DNA of 5,688 nucleotides from an uncultured Clostridia bacterium (GCA_910587195.1 CAJUKL010000084.1:1-5688), one strand, 5' to 3'. Counted from the stretch's first letter, positions 1 to 4,362 are shown. The notes: generated by a model not told the origin, from the sequence alone. Numbers and translations are program-made.

Positions 1-52
1 AACGAGAAGCCCCCGCCTCTATGCGTTAGCATAGGCGGTGGGAGTATGTCAC
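1..52 (+). mobile_element. Right end (3' terminus) of an IS200/IS605-family insertion sequence
   Basis: Seen: an imperfect hairpin at 10-41. The inner stem TATGC (20-24)/GCATA (29-33) has a GTTA loop. The outer stem CCGCC (13-17)/GGCGG (34-38) continues to C10-C11 with G40-G41. A two-base bulge (T18-C19) and a C12/T39 mismatch interrupt it. The tetranucleotide TCAC (49-52) lies about ten bases past the hairpin foot. Known: IS200/IS605 elements end in imperfect subterminal hairpins bound by the single-strand transposase TnpA; in IS608 the right-end cleavage site is TCAA, about 10 nt 3' of the hairpin. Inference: the element lies mostly to the left of position 1 and its boundary is at about 52/53, because the DUF2815 reading frame ceases to look like the family exactly there. 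The boundary may be off by one or two bases. The rest of the element is not visible. Confidence 0.72.
2..34 (+). CDS. tnpB: Possible last codons of TnpB (IS605 OrfB), partial
   Basis: Only the final ten codons could lie in the window. The plus-strand frame from position 2 reads TRSPRLYALA and stops at TAG 32-34, inside the IS end hairpin. Known: tnpB genes of IS200/IS605 and IS1341-type elements often end within the right-end hairpin, and a C-terminal SPRL-like tail is common. TnpB is an RNA-guided RuvC-like nuclease, ancestral to Cas12, and its omega RNA overlaps this 3' end. Inference: the frame and stop position fit such a tail, but ten residues cannot prove it. The upstream sequence is needed to show whether a tnpB gene is present and intact. 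Confidence 0.4.
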   Translation, partial: TRSPRLYALA

Positions 53-331
53 AAAGTAGCAGCCTGCATAATCATCGTCATCTGGACGTTCTTCGTCACC
101 ATCTCGCAAAGGCGTTTTCATGTTAGGTGGAACTTTGCCGCCCAATCTTGAGATGCCTTCTTTTACCGCCTCATTGATTGCCTTTTTGACTTGCTCAACG
201 ATTGCTTTGTCCTTTTTGGATATTAAAATACTAACACTATACTTTTTTTCATCACTACCGTTGATGCTATCAGGTTCAAAAACATGACAATAACTAAATC
301 TAACTTCACCAAATACTGTTTTAACTGCCAT
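26..331 (-). CDS. DUF2815 (Enc34-type ssDNA-binding protein), C-terminus lost to IS insertion
   Basis: Phage ssDNA-binding protein of the DUF2815 family (Pfam PF10991, Enc34-like ssDNA-binding), expected to coat single strands during phage replication and recombination. Seen: an N-terminal half typical of the family, with KTVFGEVRFSY at residues 4-14, the KKYSVSILI strand (29-37) and the conserved PLRDGDEERPDDDDYAG segment (74-90). The reading frame stays family-like up to about F93; the last eight residues (VTYSHRLC) and the TAA stop come from the IS right end. Members are usually roughly 170-200 aa, so about half is missing, including the distal strands of the fold. The start is ATG 331 with AAAAGGAG (341-348) about 9 nt upstream. 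It is the last gene in transcription order here, separated from the DUF2800 gene by a structured 220-bp spacer. Probably non-functional as it stands, although scarless IS excision could restore it. Confidence 0.88.
   Translation of the reverse strand: MAVKTVFGEVRFSYCHVFEPDSINGSDEKKYSVSILISKKDKAIVEQVKKAINEAVKEGISRLGGKVPPNMKTPLRDGDEERPDDDDYAGCYFVTYSHRLC
53..72 (+). other. Putative omega-RNA guide segment adjoining the IS right end
   Basis: In IS200/IS605 elements that carry tnpB, the omega-RNA scaffold ends at the right end and the first roughly 16-20 flanking bases act as guide. If the element whose end is at 1-52 carries tnpB, these bases, antisense to the DUF2815 coding sequence, would be that guide and would match uninterrupted copies of this phage gene. 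This is inference from position only; no tnpB body is visible in the window. Confidence 0.35.
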
Positions 332-366
332 AATATAACACTCCTTTTTTTTAATTTAAAACCTCT

Positions 367-555
367 TTAAGACCTTGAGGCTTTGCCTCAAACTCCACAA
401 GCTTTTTGAAAAAAGCTTGACCAAAAACTTTATTGCGAAACTAGCGTTTCGCTAAAAAAATAGGATAAGGAAACGCCAGTTTCCGCTTAAAGTTCTTTCG
501 CTTCCTTTCTTTCAAGAAAGGAAGTAGGTTGTAGGGCAACGCCCTACGGTCTTAA
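367..555 (-). repeat. Multi-hairpin structured element (six hairpins inside an 8-bp inverted repeat)
   Basis: Fills most of the non-coding gap between DUF2800 and DUF2815. Seen: the outer inverted repeat TTAAGACC (367-374)/GGTCTTAA (548-555). Inside it lie perfect hairpins at 375-391 (7-bp stem), 398-419 (10 bp), 435-452 (7 bp), 469-484 (6 bp), 501-524 (11 bp) and 531-547 (7 bp), plus a long-range helix AACTTTA (426-432)/TAAAGTT (488-494) enclosing the two central hairpins. The outer hairpins abut the outer stem with no gap, and the spacers 392-397, 420-425, 495-500 and 525-530 are each exactly 6 nt. The layout is nearly mirror-symmetric about 461. The right arm includes the TAA stop of DUF2800. 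It contains no credible ORF. It could be a palindromic MITE-like repeat, a structured RNA within the operon transcript, or a single-strand DNA structure; the sequence alone does not decide. No strong intrinsic terminator is seen. Confidence 0.8.
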
Positions 556-1700
556 GATTTTATCTCTTTAAAATCACTTTCTGCACTGCTGTATGTAGGG
601 CGGCTGTCGTCAATAGGGGCGATTGTGGGCGACCCTCTTTTTACAAGCACAAATTGCCCTAATACGCTGTCAAAATCTACTTTTAGCTGTTTCTGCATGT
701 CTGCAACCGTTCGCACTTCTTTTTTGTATACAATATCCTCTGTATAGCCTTTTTCTAGCAATATTTTTGCAACTTCATCATCATCTATACTGAATACTCT
801 GCTTTTTCGACCTTCTACTAGCTTGTAACCTTCAAATTCCACACCTTGTAACATTTGTTGCAATACATACTCTTTGATACCTTTTGCCCATTTTGCGAGA
901 TTATCCGCCTTTTCAATAGCGTCTATCAGCTCATCATGCGTCAATTCTCTAGGCTTTTTTCCTGTAGAATTATTCACGGTTTGTATATATTCTGCAAACG
1001 CTCTGCAAATGGGTATTGCCCTGCAAAATCCTTCGGTGCAATGCGTACCTACAACACATTCCCCAGTTTCAGTATAGGCTTTTTGTGCCTTTTCCTTGAT
1101 ACTTTTGCCCCATTCGTAAAGCTCACTTGTGCTCATTTCGTAGCTGCTAATATTGTCAAGACGAGGTTGAAATATTGTCATAGTCACATTGGTAATGTCA
1201 TACAACCAATCGTATGCATTAAGCGCACCCAATGCGTACAACATCAACTGATAATTGTTTGTAGCGTCGACTTTTACGCCTTTTCCATACTTGAAATCAA
1301 TGATTTCTATATGTCTATCTGTGACAATAACAACATCAGATGTTCCAAAGCCTTCTGGTGCGTAATTTGAGTAGTCAACTCTTTTTTCTAGCTCTATCAA
1401 TACATCATTTTTATGAATCAAGCCTTTGCGGTATTGCGTTAATACAAAATCCTTGTAATCGTCAGTATGTCTGTTCATATCGTCGTCAATTTTTAATGTC
1501 TTTATCATGTTGGCATAGTCACGTTGAGTGATTTGGCTCAACGCCTTTTTGATTTTGATTTCTGCTAGTTTGTGCGCTGTTGTACCCTCTTGCGCAAAGG
1601 TGCTTTCTTCTTTAGGTATGCGCTTTTCTAAGGCAATGGAGCCCGCACAATTTAGCCATTTTTTTGCACTACTTGCTGATAATTTTGCATGTTCCGCCAT
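552..1700 (-). CDS. DUF2800 family PD-(D/E)XK nuclease (RecB/Cas4-like)
   Basis: 382 aa. Belongs to the DUF2800 phage family (PF10926), a PD-(D/E)XK exonuclease fold related to RecB/AddB/Cas4 nucleases, presumed to process DNA ends in phage replication or recombination. Seen: N-terminal SASSAKKWLNCAGS (residues 8-21); motif I-like EGTTAHKLAE (38-47, H43 and E47); GTSD with D122; the catalytic IIDFKYGKG with D135 and K137; then NNYQLMLYA (Q151, Y155). Cysteines at 215, 221, 226 and 232, together with C18, give the split arrangement (one Cys at the N-terminus, three or more near the C-terminus) known for the 4Fe-4S staple of Cas4 and AddB. About 150 further residues follow the core. ATG 1700 overlaps the TAA of the upstream gene (TAATG), implying translational coupling, with AGAGGTG (1709-1715) as ribosome site. 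The stop lies inside the structured element at 367-555. All core motifs are intact. Confidence 0.9.
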   Translation of the reverse strand: MAEHAKLSASSAKKWLNCAGSIALEKRIPKEESTFAQEGTTAHKLAEIKIKKALSQITQRDYANMIKTLKIDDDMNRHTDDYKDFVLTQYRKGLIHKNDVLIELEKRVDYSNYAPEGFGTSDVVIVTDRHIEIIDFKYGKGVKVDATNNYQLMLYALGALNAYDWLYDITNVTMTIFQPRLDNISSYEMSTSELYEWGKSIKEKAQKAYTETGECVVGTHCTEGFCRAIPICRAFAEYIQTVNNSTGKKPRELTHDELIDAIEKADNLAKWAKGIKEYVLQQMLQGVEFEGYKLVEGRKSRVFSIDDDEVAKILLEKGYTEDIVYKKEVRTVADMQKQLKVDFDSVLGQFVLVKRGSPTIAPIDDSRPTYSSAESDFKEIKS

Positions 1701-2053
1701 TATTGCAACACCTCTAAATCCTGTATAAATGCGGCATAATCGCTTTCTTTTATGTTAGAAATCCCTTTTTCGCTATACTTTTTGATGATGTCTATTACTT
1801 TCGCTTTTCCATTTGTGATAGCACTTGCTTTTTTATTTGCAAAATTTCTTATGTAAGCAAGGGTGTATTCTGCTTCTGCTTTTGTTTCTGTTTCTGCTTC
1901 TTGTACTTCTGGCTTTTCTTCCTGTAACTGCTTTGCTAAATCCTTGGATTGTAGCCACATTTCTTTTACAAACATCAAGATTGATGTGGTTAATTCTTTT
2001 CGACTTTTTGGGTCAAGCATGTCCTCTTTGGTAATTTTTACAGTAATTTCCAT
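1700..2053 (-). CDS. Conserved phage protein preceding DUF2800, acidic linker
   Basis: 117 aa. The C-terminal part (residues about 62-117, YTLAYIRNFANKKA... to SDYAAFIQDLEVL) resembles a small phage family commonly found immediately upstream of DUF2800 nucleases, which databases often label 'rRNA biogenesis protein rrp5'. That label has no biological support here. The N-terminal part (1-45) looks helical, and residues about 44-61 are an acidic, low-complexity linker rich in Glu, Ala and Thr. No catalytic motif is seen. The start is ATG 2053 with AAAGGGGA about 8 nt upstream (2061-2068). Its TAA overlaps the ATG of the nuclease gene by one base, so the two products are probably made together. 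The C-terminal domain has the look of a short helical protein-interaction or DNA-binding (SAP/Rho-N-like) unit, but that is a guess; its function is unknown. Confidence 0.75.
   Translation of the reverse strand: MEITVKITKEDMLDPKSRKELTTSILMFVKEMWLQSKDLAKQLQEEKPEVQEAETETKAEAEYTLAYIRNFANKKASAITNGKAKVIDIIKKYSEKGISNIKESDYAAFIQDLEVLQ
1866..1922 (-). repeat. Low-complexity TTCTGCTTCTGC-type tract encoding acidic linker
   Basis: The plus strand shows imperfect reiteration of TTCTG/CTTCTG units, which on the coding strand are GCAGAA/ACAGAA codons giving a run of Glu alternating with Ala or Thr within the 117-aa protein. All units are in frame, so length changes by multiples of three would only lengthen or shorten the linker. 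Confidence 0.5.
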
Positions 2054-2072
2054 TTTAATTTCCCCTTTCTTT

Positions 2073-2243
2073 TCAGGATGTTTTTTCTTTCTTTCTCCGG
2101 TATCTTTCCCGCCGTTTTGCCTTTATTTCTTCCTTGTGTTCCTGGTAATATTTTTTTTTGTATATTCTTTGTTTTTCGATTGTATTATCTGCAATACAGT
2201 CATCATAGATACAATGGAAACAATCTTTATTGCATAGCTTCAT
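2073..2243 (-). CDS. Small four-cysteine basic phage protein (putative zinc-binding)
   Basis: 56 aa from ATG 2243. Seen: an N-terminal MKLCNKDCFHCIYDDCI with cysteines at 4, 8, 11 and 16 (C-x3-C-x2-C-x4-C), followed by a strongly basic, Tyr/Lys/Arg-rich helix (residues about 24-54). Small proteins of this form (a CxxDCFxCxYxDCI head and a lysine-rich tail) recur in Bacillota prophages. The four cysteines suggest a structural zinc knuckle and the tail suggests nucleic-acid binding, but no function is established. The frame is open to an ATG at 2294, but 2243 is chosen because AAAGGGGTG (2251-2259) lies 7 nt before it and the longer start would overlap the upstream gene by 68 bases. With the chosen start the overlap with the 127-aa gene is 17 bases. 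Confidence 0.8.
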   Translation of the reverse strand: MKLCNKDCFHCIYDDCIADNTIEKQRIYKKKYYQEHKEEIKAKRRERYRRKKEKTS

Positions 2244-2610
2244 CTGTTTGCACCCCTTTCCTTCTAACTTTTTCCCGTAAAATTGCTTCTGCATACTCTC
2301 TTGCAGTTAATTTCATAGCGTTTTTTACTCTTTTTTTGCTATTCATAGAAAGCATTAAAACATGAAGCGCAATTAGTAATTTTGCCATTTCGTCTATCAC
2401 TTCAGCTTCAAAAATATCTACATCAAAATCAGTATCGTAAATGGCTTGATAATATTCTTCGTTACATTCTTCATCACCAAGTATGAGATTGTAATATTTT
2501 GACAGTTTAGTGACAAGGGTACCACTTTTTTCTATTGCTTTTCTTATCACTTGATATTCTGTAAAAGAACCCCTCAATGTTTTAATATCTTTTTTTAACC
2601 CTGCGTTCAT
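2227..2610 (-). CDS. Hypothetical phage protein, 127 aa
   Basis: Not recognised. Predicted mostly helical: a basic N-terminal helix (MNAGLKKDIKTLRG), a middle section with an acidic stretch (residues about 45-75, LGDEECNEEYYQ to DFDVDIFEAEVIDEM), a hydrophobic segment LLIALHVLMLSM (about 78-89) that is short and is better read as a buried amphipathic helix than a membrane span, and a basic tail (KKRVKNAMKLTAREYAEAILREKVRRKG). The start ATG 2610 has AAAGGGG (2619-2625) 8 nt upstream. The first 29 bases overlap the end of the 47-aa membrane protein gene, and its 3' end overlaps the four-cysteine gene, so it sits in a tightly coupled chain of early phage genes. Confidence 0.75.
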   Translation of the reverse strand: MNAGLKKDIKTLRGSFTEYQVIRKAIEKSGTLVTKLSKYYNLILGDEECNEEYYQAIYDTDFDVDIFEAEVIDEMAKLLIALHVLMLSMNSKKRVKNAMKLTAREYAEAILREKVRRKGVQTDEAMQ

Positions 2611-2725
2611 TTGCTATTCCCCTTTCCAATTCCTCTTTGTACTTTTTTATCTCATAGCGAAATGCAATATCTGCTACAACGCTGATTACAGCCATACTAA
2701 CTGCAAATGCAATAAAATATTTCAT
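2582..2725 (-). CDS. Small single-pass membrane protein, 47 aa
   Basis: Short gene read directly from the minus strand: MKYFIAFAVSMAVISVVADI then AFRYEIKKYKEELERG and a basic end (NERRVKKRY). Residues 4-22 form one hydrophobic span interrupted only by D19, followed by a charged, probably helical cytoplasmic tail (about residues 23-47). This looks like a single-pass inner-membrane anchor with N-out/C-in topology by the positive-inside rule. Supporting evidence that it is real: AGGGTG (2732-2737) lies about 6 nt before ATG 2725, it begins 5 bases after the stop of the 82-aa gene, and it overlaps the next start by 29 bases, filling an otherwise empty 120-bp gap. Function unknown; phage microproteins of this kind can act in exclusion or membrane association of early complexes, but nothing here shows which. 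Confidence 0.65.
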   Translation of the reverse strand: MKYFIAFAVSMAVISVVADIAFRYEIKKYKEELERGIANERRVKKRY

Positions 2726-2730
2726 CTAAT

Positions 2731-2979
2731 TCACCCTATTTCTTTCAACTTTTTAACAGCTTCGTCTAACTCTAACAGATTGTCTACTAATTGATTGACA
2801 CACTTCAACAATACTATTTGTGTTTCTGAAATTACGGACTGTTGCTTGATTGCGTCTAACATTTTATCCCTTGTTTTTGACTTGGGATTTCCAAAAGTAT
2901 CACTCAGTTTTTCAAGTGTTTCTCTTATCTGTGTTACTAATTCGGTTGTTTCTTTTCTTTGTTCTTCAATCTTTTTCAT
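2731..2979 (-). CDS. Hypothetical coiled-coil phage protein, 82 aa
   Basis: Not recognised. Almost entirely helical and charged: MKKIEEQRKETTELVTQIRETLEKLSDTF (1-29) and ETQIVLLKCVNQLVDNLLELDEAVKKLKEIG (about 52-82) both show heptad-like spacing of Leu/Ile/Val, linked by a basic GNPKSKTRDK turn (30-39). This suggests a helical hairpin or dimeric coiled coil. The start ATG 2979 has only a weak, closely spaced ribosome site (GGTGA at 2984-2988), unlike its neighbours, so expression may be low; no better start is available. It ends 5 bases before the 47-aa membrane protein gene. A 74-bp gap precedes it (2980-3053), in which no gene is seen. Confidence 0.65.
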   Translation of the reverse strand: MKKIEEQRKETTELVTQIRETLEKLSDTFGNPKSKTRDKMLDAIKQQSVISETQIVLLKCVNQLVDNLLELDEAVKKLKEIG

Positions 2980-3053
2980 ATTATCACCATAATTATTTGT
3001 TATATTTTTTCTCGCATTTACAATGCTATTTTCGTAAGATGGTTTCCTAAATC

Positions 3054-3257
3054 CTATTCTTTTAAAAACGTATTCGCAAATTCTTCTTTTAACACTTTTA
3101 ATGTTGCTTTCTGATTTTTCTTGCTCGTGTGATAGGTTTGAAATGCTAACTCAAGCAAAGTTAAAGAAGCGGTAACAATATCAGTAATCACTTCTTTTTC
3201 TGTACCATACATTTCTCTTATCTCGCAACTATTTCTATCGCATTTGACATCTATCAT
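3054..3257 (-). CDS. Hypothetical phage protein, 67 aa
   Basis: Not recognised. MIDVKCDRNSCEIREMYGTEKEVITDIVTASLTLLELAFQ is followed by a basic TYHTSKKNQKATLK and an acidic/aromatic end. The central helix (residues about 20-41) is amphipathic to hydrophobic (VITDIVTASLTLLELAFQTY). Two cysteines at 6 and 11 are too few for a metal site within one chain. ATG 3257 is preceded by AGGGGGTAA with a spacing of about 6 nt (3263-3269), one of the stronger ribosome sites in the run. The gene starts 10 bases after the stop of the 74-aa gene. Confidence 0.7.
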   Translation of the reverse strand: MIDVKCDRNSCEIREMYGTEKEVITDIVTASLTLLELAFQTYHTSKKNQKATLKVLKEEFANTFLKE

Positions 3258-3267
3258 TTTTTACCCC

Positions 3268-3492
3268 CTACTTGACAAGGATTCCGTAATAACAACCCTT
3301 ATCTGTTTTCCACTCCAGCATAACAGTAATATGCGCTGGGTCGGCGCCAGCTGCTGTTAACTTGTCCGCAAATTTCTGGCAATCTTGCACCCATTCATCA
3401 TAGAAAGAAGTGCCTTCTAGCTGCTTGCGCTTTCGAACCATGTACATTAGCTTGTCATAGCCATCTTCTAAACTGCAAAAACTTACTTCCAT
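3268..3492 (-). CDS. Hypothetical phage protein, 74 aa
   Basis: Not recognised. It appears to be a small alpha/beta protein: a helical, basic first half (GYDKLMYMVRKRKQLE, residues 11-26; FYDEWVQDCQKFADKLTAAG, about 30-49) and a beta C-terminus (ITVMLEWKTDKGCYYGILVK, 55-74). There is no signal peptide and no catalytic motif. The start ATG 3492 overlaps the TAA of the 55-aa membrane protein gene by one base (TAATG), which implies coupled translation; AAGGGA lies 6 nt upstream (3498-3503). It may work with the membrane protein upstream, judged only from this coupling. Confidence 0.72.
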   Translation of the reverse strand: MEVSFCSLEDGYDKLMYMVRKRKQLEGTSFYDEWVQDCQKFADKLTAAGADPAHITVMLEWKTDKGCYYGILVK

Positions 3493-3659
3493 TAGAATCC
3501 CTTCTTTCTGATTTTTTGCTTACAATAGGCTACCATTTCTTTTAGGCAAGCTTTTGCAAAACAGAAGCAACACACAAACAATGCTGTCAGCATATATGCA
3601 AAAACGAGGAAAATAGTCAATGCTGCAAGAAAGGTAAAATAACCTAATAGTATTTTCAT
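3492..3659 (-). CDS. Small cysteine-rich membrane protein, 55 aa
   Basis: Short gene read from the minus strand, starting MKILLGYFTFLAALTIFLVF. Residues 3-35 are hydrophobic almost without interruption, long enough for one span or a tight re-entrant turn, followed by the basic tail KACLKEMVAYCKQKIRKKGF (36-55). There are five cysteines: C30, C31 and C33 cluster at the end of the span, with C38 and C46 in the tail. Its reality is supported by GAGGGTGG (3666-3673) about 6 nt before ATG 3659, by its position overlapping the stop region of the gene upstream, and by a TAATG overlap with the 74-aa gene downstream; it exactly fills a 178-bp gap. The positive tail suggests a cytoplasmic C-terminus. 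Function unknown. Confidence 0.68.
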   Translation of the reverse strand: MKILLGYFTFLAALTIFLVFAYMLTALFVCCFCFAKACLKEMVAYCKQKIRKKGF

Positions 3660-3670
3660 TTTTCCACCCT

Positions 3671-4084
3671 CTAATAAATTGGTTTTAATTTTGCTGTTTT
3701 GGTAGTTTTATTGTCGCTATCAAAATAGCTTCTAATTTCATTCAAATCCACCATCATTACCTTACTACCTTCTGCTTTAGGCTTACCTTTTATTTTATTT
3801 TCTGCTAACAATCTGCGAATCAAAGAATCTGTAATCGCTGTTTTAGAATCTTTTTCTTTGAAAGCTTTTGCAGCTTGTGGGATAGTTCGCCACAAAGAAC
3901 ATAAGGAAGTTTCTTTTTTGTCTATTTCTTTTGTTTTTGGAAATACATTTTTTTGTATGGAATAACTTGGAACTTCACCCTCTTTAATTTCCAGTGAAAA
4001 ACCCGCAACATCAGTTATTTTCTCGCCATCAATGCTAATTCTAATGTCATTTTTGGAAATAAAATCAACGCTAATACTTCGCAT
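3671..4084 (-). CDS. Excisionase-like winged-helix DNA-binding protein, two-domain
   Basis: 137 aa from ATG 4084. The C-terminal half (residues about 66-122: RTIPQAAKAFKEKD then TAITDSLIRRLLAENKIKG, SKVMMVDLNEIRSYF) has the pattern of the excisionase/MerR-type winged helix used by phage Xis-like and early regulatory proteins: a first helix entering from 'TIPQAA', a recognition helix ending 'RRLLAENKIKG', a Gly-Ser-Lys wing and a final 'DLNEIRSYF' helix. The N-terminal 50 residues (SVDFISKNDIRISIDGEKITDVAGFSL...) look beta-rich and are not part of that fold; I do not recognise them. Start choice: AAAGGGGAT (4090-4097) precedes ATG 4084, whereas the upstream in-frame ATG at 4132 has no ribosome site. 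It follows the second XRE gene after 53 bases. It could act as excisionase or as an early-gene regulator; no integrase is in the window to settle this. Confidence 0.7.
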   Translation of the reverse strand: MRSISVDFISKNDIRISIDGEKITDVAGFSLEIKEGEVPSYSIQKNVFPKTKEIDKKETSLCSLWRTIPQAAKAFKEKDSKTAITDSLIRRLLAENKIKGKPKAEGSKVMMVDLNEIRSYFDSDNKTTKTAKLKPIY

Positions 4085-4137
4085 AGTAATCCCCTTTCTT
4101 TTTTCTATCAAAGCCGCCCTACTGACTTTCATAGTTT

Positions 4138-4332
4138 TTAATTTTTTAAGATTTCATCTGTTGTGCACCCAAAAAAATCAGATAATTTTAAGATAAGCGA
4201 CACACTTGGTAGCGTTTTGTCATTTTCAATACTGTTAATAGTAGTATTCGATACTGATATTGCGATAGCAAGCTTGCGTTGCGACAAACTTCTTTTTTCC
4301 CGAAGCTGTTTAATATTTTCACCGATTGTCAT
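4138..4332 (-). CDS. XRE-family HTH regulator (Cro/CI-type), 64 aa
   Basis: A single helix-turn-helix domain of the lambda-repressor/Cro (HTH_3) family. From ATG 4332: IGENIKQLREKRSLSQRKLAIAISVSNTTINSIENDKTLPSV, with helices 2-3 at residues about 17-37 (SQRKLAIAISVSNTTINSIEN), followed by SLILKLSDFFGCTTDEILKN. This is the full normal length of a minimal Cro-like protein; there is no dimerisation or protease domain, so it is not a cleavable CI. Start choice: GAAGGTGAT (4337-4345) serves as ribosome site for ATG 4332; the in-frame GTG at 4341 lies inside that site. It lies 30 bases after the antirepressor gene and on the same strand. Likely a Cro-like repressor of the early operon or a control for the antirepressor. 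Confidence 0.88.
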   Translation of the reverse strand: MTIGENIKQLREKRSLSQRKLAIAISVSNTTINSIENDKTLPSVSLILKLSDFFGCTTDEILKN

Positions 4333-4362
4333 GGTTATCACCTTCTTTCCCTTAATTCACTT

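Noticed and set aside
398..419. Intrinsic terminator for DUF2800
   Set aside because: A strong stem, but it is not followed by a T run on either strand, and it is one unit of a larger regular structure.
367..555. CRISPR array
   Set aside because: The palindromes differ in sequence from one another and there are no constant repeats with unique spacers.
855..1370. Plus-strand open frame of 171 codons opposite the nuclease gene
   Set aside because: Lies wholly within DUF2800 on the other strand, has no ribosome site, and its composition (rich in Phe, Cys, Ile, Ser) is that of an antisense shadow.
1700..2053. Label 'rRNA biogenesis protein rrp5' commonly attached to relatives of the 117-aa protein
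   Set aside because: Rrp5 is a large eukaryotic S1-repeat protein; nothing in this sequence resembles it, so the label is treated as a propagated misannotation.
1825..2365. Overlapping plus-strand frames rich in Phe, Leu and Ser that look like membrane proteins
   Set aside because: They are the reverse complement of Lys/Glu-rich minus-strand genes, which always yields Phe/Leu/Ser-rich readings; no start signals.
2980..3053. Gap between the 67-aa and 82-aa genes as a possible small gene or regulatory site
   Set aside because: Only very short frames (for example an ATG followed by five codons) and no repeat or promoter pair; nothing supportable.
4085..4132. N-terminal extension of the excisionase-like protein from ATG 4132
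   Set aside because: No ribosome site precedes 4132, while ATG 4084 has AAAGGGG at ideal spacing.
4267..4277. Short palindrome GCAAGCTTGC within the second XRE gene
   Set aside because: Ten-base palindromes are expected by chance and this one is coding; no link to a regulator.
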